64,000 bases of DNA from Laterigemmans sp052161645 (lineage in GTDB: Bacteria > Planctomycetota > Planctomycetia > Pirellulales > Pirellulaceae): the NCBI GenBank assembly GCA_052161645.1, contig CP197414.1. One strand, written 5' to 3'. Numbering within the stretch: the stretch's first letter is position 1; the number at the start of each line of letters is the position of its first letter. A program made the position numbers and the translations under genes. Under the pieces are notes generated by a model. That model was not told the DNA's origin and made no database searches. It worked only from the letters and a program-made list of their open reading frames with translations. Below are positions 50,450 to 59,698 of this stretch, one piece after another.

Positions 50450-53400
50450 ATGACGATGAACTCATCTTTTGACGAGCGGGGCCCCGCTACCCGAGAGGAC
50501 CGGCGCCTGTTTGCCAAGTGCTGGAGACCGGCGGTTGGTCTTTGCCGCTCGCGTGCTCTGATGCTGTGTGCCGTGCCTCTATTTTTTCTCAGTCCCGCTT
50601 GCGGTGCTGAGCAGGCGGCCCCGGCGACCGAAACGGCAGCGGCAAAAATTTTGTTCATTGCCGGCAACCCCAGCCACGGTTACGGATCGCACGAGCACTA
50701 CGCCGGTTGTCGCATCTTGGCCGATTTGATTTCCTCGGCCAATTTAGGAGTCGAAACCCAGGTCGTGCGAGGTTGGCCCGGCGACGCGACGCTGTTAGAG
50801 CAAGCTGACACCATCGTAATTTACTCCGATGGCGGTGGCGGGCATTTGGCGATTCCCCACTTTGATCAACTGCAAAAGTTGATGGACGCGGGCAAAGGTT
50901 TGGTCTGTTTGCATTATGCCGTGGAGGTCCCCAAGGGTGAAATTGGCGATCGCTTTATCAATTGGCTGGGAGGTTATTTCGAAACCCATTGGTCGGTGAA
51001 TCCGCACTGGGTGGCCAACTTTGCCGCCTTGCCCGACAGCCCAATCACTCAAGGTTTGCAGCCTTTTGAGGCGAACGACGAGTGGTATTTTCACATGCGA
51101 TTTCCCGAGGACATGGCCGGGGTGACACCGATCCTGCAAGCGATTCCGCCGGAGTCGACGATGCGTCGTCCCGATGGCCCACACAGCGGAAATCCAGTTG
51201 TGCGTCGTAAAGTTGCCGAGCGGCAACCACAAGTTGTGGCGTGGGCCTTCGAGCGTCCTCAAGGCGGGCGATCATTTGGGTTCACCGGTGGCCACTTTCA
51301 CTGGAACTGGGGACGCCAGGAGATGCAACGGTTAGTTGGCAACGCAATTCTCTGGACCGCCGGGGTGGAGGTTCCCGAGGGGGGCGTCAAAGCCAATCCG
51401 CTGGGCGTTTCCCGATTGCGTGAGAACCAAGACTATCAACCGCCCGGACAGTTCAATCCTGAAAAAGTTGCCGAAGAATTCAAACTGGGCAGTATCCCGA
51501 TTCGGCCCGCCGGTGAAGGTAATGCGGCTGCTGGAAAATCCGATCAAGCACAATCGGGCAAGCGGCTTTTCCAATCACCCGTGATCACGTCGAAGACATC
51601 TGGACATGCCGTCGAGATCGAGGTCTCGCTCGACGGAGCGAAAGAGCTTTTCTTGATCGTCAATGATGCGGGAGATGGCTTCGGCTGTGATTGGGCCAAC
51701 TGGCTCGAGCCTGTTTTGGTTGGTCCCCGCGGAACGCTCTCCCTGTTGGATTTAGATTGGCAGCAAGCCACATCGCAATGGGGGCAAGTTCGCAAGGGAA
51801 AGAACGCTGGCGGGCAGGAACTGTCGGTTGCCGGTGAAAAAAAAACGACCGGCATTGGCACGCACGCCAACAGCGTGATCCATTTCGAAATACCTGAAGG
51901 TTATGGCGAGACCTTCAAAGCCACCGGAGCACTCGATACCGGTGGCACTCAGCAGAATAACGGGGCCTCCAGCAGCGTCCAGTTTCTGGTTTATGCCGAC
52001 GCCGTTCCCGCGGATGTAAACTCGGGATCGTCAGCCGACAACCCGGCTCGGTTGGCCGAGAACGCTTTGGCCGGTTTGGAGTGGCCCGCTGACCTGGATG
52101 TTACCCTCTCCGCCAGCGAACCCGCCCTCCGCAGCCTGACCAACCTTGACATTGATGATCGCGGCCGCATTTGGGTTATCGATGTCGTCAACTATCGCGG
52201 CAATAACGGCCGTCGTCCCGAGGGTGATCGCATCTTGATTTTGGAAGATACTGATCAAGATGGGGTGGCTGATGAGATGACCGTTTTCTACCAAGGGCGT
52301 GACATTGATTCGGCGATGGGTTTGTGCGTGTTGGGCAACGAGGTAATCGTTTCAGCGGCACCTTACGTTTGGCGTTTTACCGACGAAGACGGCGACGATC
52401 GGGCAGATAAAAAGGTTGCCATGTTTACCGAGACCGGCGTGCCGCAGCACGACCATAGCAACCATTCATTTCTATTCGGACCTGACGGCAAGTTGTATTG
52501 GAACGTTGGCAACACCGGGCAAGTGGTGAAAGATGCGGCGGGCCAAGTTGTTGTTGATATTCACGGCAGACCCATCATTGATAATGGCCAACCCTTTTTC
52601 GGTGGCATGCCATTTCGTTGCGATTTATCGGGCGACAACATGGAAGTATTGGCTCATAACTTTCGCAATAACTGGGAGACAACCGTCGATTCGTTCGGCA
52701 CGTTGTGGCAGAGCGATAATGATGATGATGGAAATCGTGGTGTGCGAATCAATTTCGTGATGGAGCATGGGAATTATGGTTATCGCGACACAATTGACGG
52801 CAGCGGTTGGGGCGCGGAACGCATCGGTTGGGAAGCTGAAATCCCCTTACGTCACTGGCATTTGAATGACCCCGGCGTGGTGCCAAACTTGTTGCAAACC
52901 GGTGCTGGCTCGCCGACGGGGATCACCGTTTATGAGGGACGTTTATTACCGGAAAGGTTTTGGGATCAGATGATTCACTGTGATGCTGGTCCCAACGTGG
53001 TCCGCAGCTACCCGGTGAAACCTGATGGAGCCGGCTATAGCGCTGAAATTTTGCCCCTGTTAACCGGAACTGAGGACCAGTGGTTTCGTCCCGCAGATGT
53101 TTGCGTCGCCCCGGACGGATCGCTGTTTGTAACCGATTGGTATGACCCGGGCGTGGGTGGACACAGGCAGGAAGATCTCGAGCGGGGCCGACTGTTTCGC
53201 ATTGCGCCACCCGGCAGCAAGTATGTGATTCCCAAATTCGATTACAGCACGGCGGATGGCGCCGCCGCCGCGCTGACTAATCCTAATCATTCGGTCCGCT
53301 ATCGAGCTTGGACGGCCTTGCATGCGATGGGTGCCGACGCGGAAAAAGCATTGCTCAAATTGTGGTCGGATGAAAACCCTCGGATTCGCGCTCGCGCGCT

Positions 53401-54997
53401 CTGGTTGCTGGGGAAAATCCCCGGGCGCGAACAGCACTACGTTGACTTGGCATTGCAAGACAGCGACAGCAACATTCGCGTGACAGCCATTCGGCTGGCG
53501 CGACAAAATGGCGTTTCGGTTGCCGACGTGGTGGCTCGGGTGACGCAAGATCCCTCCGGCGCCGTGCTGCGTGAAGCAGCCGTCGCACTTCGCTTCTGCG
53601 ACGACCCCCGAGTCCCCGAGTTGTGGGCGCGACTAGCGTATCGTTACCAGGCTGGCGACCGTTGGTATTTGGAAGCTTTGGGGATCGGCTCAGATGCCCA
53701 GCCCGCAGCTTGCTTTGCCGCTTGGCTAAAGACGAGCTCGGGGGACTGGGAGAGTTCGGCGGCGGCAAGAGATTTGGTGTGGAGGGTAAGGGCCGATCAA
53801 GCGGCGGAGAAAATGGGGCAGTTGCTCAGCGATCCCCAGCTGCCAGTGGAAGCCACCGATCGCTATTTTCGCTCGCTGGAGTTTCATGCTGCTGAGGCTC
53901 GGACCGCGGCATTGCGACCCGTGGTGTTGCGTCTCAGCCAGCAGTCGCCCAGCGAACGGAATGACGCTGTGATCGTGCGATCATTGGAACGCATGGAGCA
54001 ATTCGACTGGCGAACCAACACGGCGATTTTGGCAGCTGTCGAACGTCACATTGACCGCGCCGCGGGGACGCCAGCCTACTTGGCTTTGGTCAAGCGTTTC
54101 CGTCCCGCCAACGCGGCGCCGCAGCTGCTGGCATTGGCGCTTGCCAACAGCGAAAACTCCAACGGCGTGGAGGCCACGCGTTTGTTGCTGCAACTCGATG
54201 CGGGCCGCGAACTGGTCGTTGCCGAGCTGGCCAATGATGAAACGGCGCCCGCCATGGCGAGCCTGTTGGGGCTGTTGGGAAATCAGCAAGCGGTTCGTTT
54301 GGTGACGCCGCTGGTGCAGGCGACCGAGCGTCCGTATGCCGTGCGAGCTGCCGCCACCCGCACGATGGCAGGAAATAATTTCGGAGCCGACGCGCTGCTC
54401 AATTTGGCCGCGAAAAAATCACTGCCGGGCGACGCCAAACTGCTGGCAGCCGGCTTGCTCAGCCGCTCCCAGGACGCGGCCATTCGCCAACGAGCGGCTG
54501 AGTTGCTGCCCTTGCCGACACAGCCCGATCTCAAGCCCTTGCCGCCGGTTGACCAATTGGCAGCCCTCCGCGGTGATGTGGCTCGCGGGCGCCAACTGTT
54601 TCGCGAAAAAGCGACCTGCGCAAACTGCCACGTCGTCGATAAATTTGGCAAACAAGTGGGACCCGACCTTAGCGAAATTGGCGATAAGTTGTCGCGTGAA
54701 GCAATGGTTATCTCGATCCTCGACCCCAGCGCTGGGATCAGCCACAACTATGAGAATTACATTTGTTTGCTGGTTTCCGGCCAAGTGATCGCGGGGGTAA
54801 AAGTCAGCGAAACCGATGATCTGCTGATTTTACGAACCGCAGAAGCGATTGATCGGGAGATTTCCAAGCAAGAAATCGATGAACTGAAATTGAGTGAAAA
54901 ATCGATTATGCCGGAAAACTTGCACCACGCTTTCGACCAGCAAGGACTGGTCGATATCGTCGAATATATGACCACGTTGCGAAAAGCGGCCAATTGA
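50450..54997 (+). CDS. PVC-type ThuA / NPCBM-like / beta-propeller / HEAT / cytochrome c protein
   Basis: 1515 residues. After a signal segment (ALMLCAVPLFFLSPACGAEQ), residues about 63-305 form a ThuA-like domain (KILFIAGNPSHGYGSHEHYA; GKGLVCLHYAVE). Residues about 370-525 resemble an NPCBM or galactose-binding module (LFLIVNDAGDGFGCDWANWL; IGTHANSVIHFEIPEG). The PVC membrane-bound-dehydrogenase-type propeller spans about 535-930 (LDIDDRGRIWVIDVVNYRGN; TDQDGVADEMTVF). HEAT-like repeats follow (about 935-1330). The C-terminus is a monohaem cytochrome c domain with C1390-A-N-C1393-H1394 and EIGDKLSREAMVISILDPSA. Such proteins are a hallmark of Planctomycetes and are thought to oxidise sugars outside the cytoplasm; the substrate is unknown. 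Confidence 0.93.
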   Translation: MTMNSSFDERGPATREDRRLFAKCWRPAVGLCRSRALMLCAVPLFFLSPACGAEQAAPATETAAAKILFIAGNPSHGYGSHEHYAGCRILADLISSANLGVETQVVRGWPGDATLLEQADTIVIYSDGGGGHLAIPHFDQLQKLMDAGKGLVCLHYAVEVPKGEIGDRFINWLGGYFETHWSVNPHWVANFAALPDSPITQGLQPFEANDEWYFHMRFPEDMAGVTPILQAIPPESTMRRPDGPHSGNPVVRRKVAERQPQVVAWAFERPQGGRSFGFTGGHFHWNWGRQEMQRLVGNAILWTAGVEVPEGGVKANPLGVSRLRENQDYQPPGQFNPEKVAEEFKLGSIPIRPAGEGNAAAGKSDQAQSGKRLFQSPVITSKTSGHAVEIEVSLDGAKELFLIVNDAGDGFGCDWANWLEPVLVGPRGTLSLLDLDWQQATSQWGQVRKGKNAGGQELSVAGEKKTTGIGTHANSVIHFEIPEGYGETFKATGALDTGGTQQNNGASSSVQFLVYADAVPADVNSGSSADNPARLAENALAGLEWPADLDVTLSASEPALRSLTNLDIDDRGRIWVIDVVNYRGNNGRRPEGDRILILEDTDQDGVADEMTVFYQGRDIDSAMGLCVLGNEVIVSAAPYVWRFTDEDGDDRADKKVAMFTETGVPQHDHSNHSFLFGPDGKLYWNVGNTGQVVKDAAGQVVVDIHGRPIIDNGQPFFGGMPFRCDLSGDNMEVLAHNFRNNWETTVDSFGTLWQSDNDDDGNRGVRINFVMEHGNYGYRDTIDGSGWGAERIGWEAEIPLRHWHLNDPGVVPNLLQTGAGSPTGITVYEGRLLPERFWDQMIHCDAGPNVVRSYPVKPDGAGYSAEILPLLTGTEDQWFRPADVCVAPDGSLFVTDWYDPGVGGHRQEDLERGRLFRIAPPGSKYVIPKFDYSTADGAAAALTNPNHSVRYRAWTALHAMGADAEKALLKLWSDENPRIRARALWLLGKIPGREQHYVDLALQDSDSNIRVTAIRLARQNGVSVADVVARVTQDPSGAVLREAAVALRFCDDPRVPELWARLAYRYQAGDRWYLEALGIGSDAQPAACFAAWLKTSSGDWESSAAARDLVWRVRADQAAEKMGQLLSDPQLPVEATDRYFRSLEFHAAEARTAALRPVVLRLSQQSPSERNDAVIVRSLERMEQFDWRTNTAILAAVERHIDRAAGTPAYLALVKRFRPANAAPQLLALALANSENSNGVEATRLLLQLDAGRELVVAELANDETAPAMASLLGLLGNQQAVRLVTPLVQATERPYAVRAAATRTMAGNNFGADALLNLAAKKSLPGDAKLLAAGLLSRSQDAAIRQRAAELLPLPTQPDLKPLPPVDQLAALRGDVARGRQLFREKATCANCHVVDKFGKQVGPDLSEIGDKLSREAMVISILDPSAGISHNYENYICLLVSGQVIAGVKVSETDDLLILRTAEAIDREISKQEIDELKLSEKSIMPENLHHAFDQQGLVDIVEYMTTLRKAAN

Positions 54998-55125
54998 AGG
55001 GAACGGGCAACAGGGCTAAACTCTCTTCCGTGAATCGGTCAGGCCGTCGAATTGGGTTGGCGGCCCGGTTGGGTTCTCGAGTGTAACGCCCATCATCTCG
55101 TTCCCTCTATGCTTCCCGCAATCGC

Positions 55126-56412
55126 ATGGCTCCACCTCGCAACATGATCGTCGCCCAGAGCGGCGGTCCCAGTCCAGTCATAAATAATACACTCCGCGGG
55201 ATTGTCGAGACCGCTCGGCAGATGGCTGAGGTCGGCACTGTTTACGGTGCTCGGCACGGAATCGAAGGGGTGCTTAAAGAAGAGTTGATCGACCTTTCGG
55301 CGCAACCTGCTGAAGAGATCGCTCTGCTCCGCTACACGCCCGCCGCCGGATCGATCGGGACCTGTCGCTATAAATTGAAAGCCGGCCAAGACGAAGATTT
55401 CGAGCGGGTGCTGGCTGTGCTAAAAGCGCACGATATCGGCTATTTCTGCTACATCGGCGGGAATGATTCGATGGATACCGCCAACAAGATCGCCGAATTG
55501 GCTCAATCTCGCGGGCTCGACGTGGTCGGCATCGGCGGTCCTAAGACGATTGACAATGACGTTGGCGACAGCGAATTTAAATTGATCGACCACACCCCGG
55601 GCTATGCCAGCACGGCCAAGTACTGGATGCATGCCGTTCAGTATGCCAATGAGGAAAATAGCGGCTCTTGCCCGGCCGATCCGGTTTTGGTCTTGCAAGC
55701 CATGGGACGACGGATCGGCTTTATTCCCGCCGCCGCGCGGTTGGCCGATCCTTCTCGCGAGATGCCGCTGCAGATTTATTTGGCGGAAAGTCCTTGCACG
55801 ATCGAAGAGATGACCGACAACGTGAATGATCAATTGCGTCGCGACGGACGCTGTATCGTTGTCGTCAGCGAGGGTTTTGACGTCGGCTCGCTCGGCGAAG
55901 TCCGTGATTCGTTTGGGCACGTCAGTTTCAGCAGCAGTCAGCTGACGGTTGCTCAAAAGGTCGTCAACCATCTCAACCAAGCTGGCTTGGCCGCCAAAGG
56001 CGCGGCGCGGGCCAACGTACCCGGCACCGACCAGCGTCACTCGATGGCCTATACCTCGACGATCGATCTCGACGAAGCTTATCATGCCGGAGAGATGTGT
56101 GCCCAACTGGCCGCTTCGCACACCTCGGGTTACATGGCCACGATTTTGCGAAACGACAGTCCGATCTACAGTGTCCGCTACGACAAAGTGCCGCTGTCGG
56201 AAGTGGCCAACAGCGAACGCACTTTCCCCAAGCATTGGATCGCGGCGAGTGGCAATGATGTGACCGATGATTTCGTCCGTTACGCCATGCCGTTGGTGGG
56301 CGAGGAAATGGTATCGCTGCCGATGATTGGCGGTCGCCAACGCATGACTCGCTTAGAGCCGATTCATGCCAGCCAAAAGTTGCCCGCTTATGTACCCCAA
56401 GCAGACCGCTGA
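55126..56412 (+). CDS. Phosphofructokinase, pyrophosphate-dependent type by motif
   Basis: 428 residues. The N-terminal phosphate-binding loop is QSGGPSPVINN (11-21). The two diagnostic sites read GGNDS (111-115) and PKTIDND (139-145). ATP-dependent enzymes have GGDGS and PGTIDND; Lys in the second site marks PPi-dependent enzymes, while the first site is a variant of their GGDDS. AMGRRIGFIPAAARLA is also PPi-PFK-like. It would phosphorylate fructose 6-phosphate reversibly using diphosphate. It is the first gene of a sugar-phosphate cluster with the HAD and gnd genes. Confidence 0.9.
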   Translation: MAPPRNMIVAQSGGPSPVINNTLRGIVETARQMAEVGTVYGARHGIEGVLKEELIDLSAQPAEEIALLRYTPAAGSIGTCRYKLKAGQDEDFERVLAVLKAHDIGYFCYIGGNDSMDTANKIAELAQSRGLDVVGIGGPKTIDNDVGDSEFKLIDHTPGYASTAKYWMHAVQYANEENSGSCPADPVLVLQAMGRRIGFIPAAARLADPSREMPLQIYLAESPCTIEEMTDNVNDQLRRDGRCIVVVSEGFDVGSLGEVRDSFGHVSFSSSQLTVAQKVVNHLNQAGLAAKGAARANVPGTDQRHSMAYTSTIDLDEAYHAGEMCAQLAASHTSGYMATILRNDSPIYSVRYDKVPLSEVANSERTFPKHWIAASGNDVTDDFVRYAMPLVGEEMVSLPMIGGRQRMTRLEPIHASQKLPAYVPQADR

Positions 56413-56443
56413 TCGGCGGCTCGTTAAACGACGCTGCTCGTCG

Positions 56444-56491
56444 TGACCAACGCTTGTGCTGACCAACGCTTGTCCTGACCAACCCTGTTAA
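56444..56491. repeat. Three tandem 16-bp repeats
   Basis: Two near-identical 16-bp units beginning TGACCAACGCTTGT and a third, more diverged (TGACCAACCCTG), fill most of the gap between the phosphofructokinase stop and the HAD gene start. Confidence 0.8.
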
Positions 56492-56507
56492 CTTTTGCGA
56501 ACATGCT

Positions 56508-57371
56508 ATGTACGAAATTACTCCGCGGCATAAATTCTTTGTCGGCATCGATTCGGATGGATGTGTATTTGATACGATGGAGCTGAAGCACAAAGAGTGC
56601 TTTATTCCCAACATTATCAACTATTACGAACTGCAGGCGATCAGTAAGTATGCTCGTGAGGCTGCCGAGTTCGTCAACTTGTACAGCAAAAGCCGTGGGA
56701 TCAATCGTTTTCCCGCCCTGGTCGAGACGCTGCAGTGGTTGCAGCGCCGCCCCGAAGTGAAAGCGCGTGGCGTGGAAGTAAAGATTCCCCAAGCCTTGAT
56801 CGACTGGGTCAACACGGAAACAAAACTGGGCAATCCCGCCTTGGAGCAAAAAGTGGCCCAGAGCGGAGACGCCGACTTGGCCGCCGCGCTAAAATGGTCG
56901 GTTGCCGTCAACGATACCGTGTCGGCGATGGTGCGTGGGGTACCTCCCTTTCCGATGGTTCGTGAGTCGTTAGCCAAGATGGTTGAGCAGGCCGATTTGT
57001 TGGTCTGCTCGGCAACACCGAACGAAGCGCTCGAGGCCGAATGGGAAGAGCATGATCTGCGAAAGTTCGTGGTCGCTATCTGTGGTCAGGAGGCTGGTAA
57101 TAAAAAAGAAACGCTCTCCAATGCCGCAAAGTATGACCCCGATAAGTCGCTGATGATTGGTGACGCGCCGGGCGACTACAATGCAGCCAAAGCAAACCAG
57201 ACTCTCTTCTATCCGATTAATCCGGGTGCCGAGGAAGCCAGTTGGCAACGCTTCCACGACGAAGCAATCGATAAATTTTTCGCTGGTACATTTGCCGGTG
57301 ACTATCAACAACAATTGCTTGACGAATTTGCCAGCTATTTGCCCGAGCAGCCGAGCTTTAAAGTCGACTGA
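56508..57371 (+). CDS. HAD-superfamily hydrolase
   Basis: 287 residues. Motif I is GIDSDGCVFDT with the nucleophile Asp15 and acid/base Asp17. Motif II is LLVCSATP, motif III uses a Lys in the GNKKET region, and motif IV is LMIGDAPGDYNAAK. The large helical cap lies between about 25 and 150. Family members are phosphatases of small phosphorylated metabolites. Position between PPi-PFK and gnd points to a sugar phosphate, but no substrate can be assigned. Confidence 0.88.
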   Translation: MYEITPRHKFFVGIDSDGCVFDTMELKHKECFIPNIINYYELQAISKYAREAAEFVNLYSKSRGINRFPALVETLQWLQRRPEVKARGVEVKIPQALIDWVNTETKLGNPALEQKVAQSGDADLAAALKWSVAVNDTVSAMVRGVPPFPMVRESLAKMVEQADLLVCSATPNEALEAEWEEHDLRKFVVAICGQEAGNKKETLSNAAKYDPDKSLMIGDAPGDYNAAKANQTLFYPINPGAEEASWQRFHDEAIDKFFAGTFAGDYQQQLLDEFASYLPEQPSFKVD

Positions 57372-57423
57372 GCTGCTCGCGTTTCCCCCTCACAATTATC
57401 TTTATCTCTGGGAATAAATTGTC

Positions 57424-58902
57424 ATGAGTGACTCCTGTGATTTCGGTCTCATCGGCTTGGCCGTGATGGGCGAAAACTTGGCACTGAACGTTGAGAGCCG
57501 TGGTTATAAAGTGGCGGTTTACAACCGCACGACCGAGAAGGTCGACGAATTGCTCGCCGGTCGCGCAAAAGACAAAGCATTCGTTGGCTGCCACACGATC
57601 GAAGCATTTGTCAAAGCGGTAAAGCGGCCTCGCAAGTTGATGCTGTTGGTGAAAGCGGGACCAGCGGTTGATGCAATTATTACCAGCTTGCTGCCGTTGC
57701 TTGAGCCTGGTGACATTATCATCGATGGGGGTAACACGCATTACCTCGATACGGAGCGACGCACAAAGCAGGTTGAAGAAGCCGGCTTCTTGTACGTGGG
57801 CGCCGGTGTCAGCGGTGGCGAAGAGGGAGCACTCAAAGGGCCCAGCTTGATGCCGGGCGGTTCGGCCGACGCTTGGCCGCACATCAAGGAAATGTTCCAA
57901 GCGATCGCGGCAAAGGTGGGTCCCAATGAAGACATTCCCTGTTGTGAATGGGTGGGCCCCCGCGGTGCCGGTCACTACGTGAAAATGGTGCACAACGGAA
58001 TCGAGTATGGCGATATGCAGTTGATCTGCGAAGCGTATCATCTGCTCAAGGAAGTGGGTGGGCTCAGCAACGATGAACTGTATGATGTTTTCGCGCAGTG
58101 GAATCAGGGGGATTTGGAAAGCTATCTGATTGAAATCACGCGAGATATCTTCAGCGCCAAAGATGACCTCGGTGGCGACGGCTATTTGGTCGATCAGATC
58201 TTGGACGTCGCAGGAGCCAAGGGGACTGGCAAATGGATGAGCCAATTGGCGCTTGACTTGGGGGTGCCCAGCACGCTGGTGACCACCGCCGTGTTTGCCC
58301 GCGGTTTATCGGCTCAGAAAGAAGCCCGAGTTCGCGCTGCGAAAGTGCTCGACGGACCCAAAGCGGACGCGAATGCCAAGTTTCGAGCAGTCACCGAACA
58401 ATTAATTGGAGATCGCCAAGCGTTTGTGGACGCTGTGCGACACGCTTTGTACGCTTCTAAGGTGGTCAGCTATGCCCAAGGATTCGTGCAGTTACAAGCG
58501 GCTTCGGCCGAGCATGACTGGGGGCTCGATTACGGCCAGTGCGCCCTGCTGTGGCGTGGTGGATGTATCATTCGCGCCCGCTTTTTGGACCGCATTAAGG
58601 AAGCGTTTGATAAAGAGCCGAACCTGGAGAATTTGCTGCTCGACACATTCTTTGAGAATGCTATCGAGCAGGCTCAAGAAGCTTGGCGGGCCGTCGTCGC
58701 CACTGCAACAATTCTGGGTGTGCCGGTGCCCGCATTTAGCACCGCGCTAAATTACTATGATGGTTATCGCCTGGCTCGACTGCCCGCCAACTTGTTGCAA
58801 GCGCAACGCGATTATTTTGGTGCGCATACTTATCAACGGATCGATCGGGAAGGCACCTTCCACAGCGAATGGCTCGATCTGAGAAAACAGCCCCATGCCT
58901 GA
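57424..58902 (+). CDS. gnd: 6-phosphogluconate dehydrogenase, decarboxylating
   Basis: 492 residues, the long dimeric form. The NADP-binding motif is GLIGLAVMGENLALN (8-22) with NRT at 34-36, a NADP-type signature. The substrate and catalytic region contains GAGVSGGEEGALKGPSLMPG and GPRGAGHYVKMVHNGIEYGD with the catalytic Lys. The C-terminal helical domain has ALLWRGGCIIRARFLDRIKE. It converts 6-phosphogluconate to ribulose 5-phosphate and CO2. Its stop overlaps the SDR start by eight bases, indicating co-expression. Confidence 0.97.
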   Translation: MSDSCDFGLIGLAVMGENLALNVESRGYKVAVYNRTTEKVDELLAGRAKDKAFVGCHTIEAFVKAVKRPRKLMLLVKAGPAVDAIITSLLPLLEPGDIIIDGGNTHYLDTERRTKQVEEAGFLYVGAGVSGGEEGALKGPSLMPGGSADAWPHIKEMFQAIAAKVGPNEDIPCCEWVGPRGAGHYVKMVHNGIEYGDMQLICEAYHLLKEVGGLSNDELYDVFAQWNQGDLESYLIEITRDIFSAKDDLGGDGYLVDQILDVAGAKGTGKWMSQLALDLGVPSTLVTTAVFARGLSAQKEARVRAAKVLDGPKADANAKFRAVTEQLIGDRQAFVDAVRHALYASKVVSYAQGFVQLQAASAEHDWGLDYGQCALLWRGGCIIRARFLDRIKEAFDKEPNLENLLLDTFFENAIEQAQEAWRAVVATATILGVPVPAFSTALNYYDGYRLARLPANLLQAQRDYFGAHTYQRIDREGTFHSEWLDLRKQPHA

Positions 58903-59686
58903 TACGGCAAGTTATCTGCAATCGCTATTTTCGCTCAGCGGCCAGACTGCGGTCGTGGTCGGCGGCGCGGGTGTGCTCGGTTCGACTTTTTGTCATGGTT
59001 TGGCTTCCGCCGGTGCGCACGTCGTGATCGCCGGGCGGGATGAGGATCGTGGTAACGAACTCGTGGCGGCTTTACAGGCCGAGGAGTTGTCTGCATCAGC
59101 CGCCATCGCCGATGTGTCCTCTCCTGACTCCATGCATGCTCTTGCTCGCGATGTTACAGCCCATCATGGCAAAGTCGACATCCTGATCAACGCTGCTGGA
59201 ATTAACGATGGCACTCCTTACGAGGAACTTACGCTGGCCGCTTGGGAGCGGGTGTTGACGGTAAATCTCACGGGGACTCACCTTGGCTGTCAAGCATTCG
59301 CGCCGCTGATGGCCACCCAACCGGCGGGAGGTTCGATTTTGAATATCGGCTCGGTGACCGCCCATTTGCCGCTGTCTCGCGTGTTTGCTTACTCCGCTTC
59401 GAAGGCCGCCGTGATCAATTTGACGAAAAATCTAGCACGCGAGTATGCCACGCGGAATGTCCGCGTCAACGCGCTTTGCCCCGGTTTTTTGCCCGCAGAG
59501 CAGAACCGAAAATTATTAGATGCGGAGCGAACAGCCAGCATTATCAATGGTACTCCGATGCAACGATTCGGTAAGCCCGAGGAGTTGATTGGGACGGTGC
59601 TGTTGCTGCTCAGTCGGGCGGCGGCCTCGTATATTACTGGAAGTGTTTTTTATGTGGATGGCGGATTCACCGCGATGCGGTTTTAA
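58895..59686 (+). CDS. Short-chain dehydrogenase/reductase
   Basis: 263 residues. The cofactor motif is GGAGVLGSTFCHGLASAG (23-40), followed by the NAAG element (LINAAGIND). The catalytic Ser lies in NIGSVTAHLPL and the Tyr-Lys pair in YSASKAAVINLTKNLAREY. The classical C-terminus ends SRAAASYITGSVFYVDGGFT. Sequence style and translational overlap with gnd suggest a sugar-acid oxidoreductase such as the gluconate 5-dehydrogenase or mannonate oxidoreductase types, but this rests on context. Confidence 0.92.
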   Translation: MPDTASYLQSLFSLSGQTAVVVGGAGVLGSTFCHGLASAGAHVVIAGRDEDRGNELVAALQAEELSASAAIADVSSPDSMHALARDVTAHHGKVDILINAAGINDGTPYEELTLAAWERVLTVNLTGTHLGCQAFAPLMATQPAGGSILNIGSVTAHLPLSRVFAYSASKAAVINLTKNLAREYATRNVRVNALCPGFLPAEQNRKLLDAERTASIINGTPMQRFGKPEELIGTVLLLLSRAAASYITGSVFYVDGGFTAMRF

Positions 59687-59698
59687 GGGTTGACGCCA

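Noticed and set aside
55420..56340. 306-codon minus-strand frame antisense to the phosphofructokinase gene
   Set aside because: Shadow frame; the plus-strand product is a clear family member.
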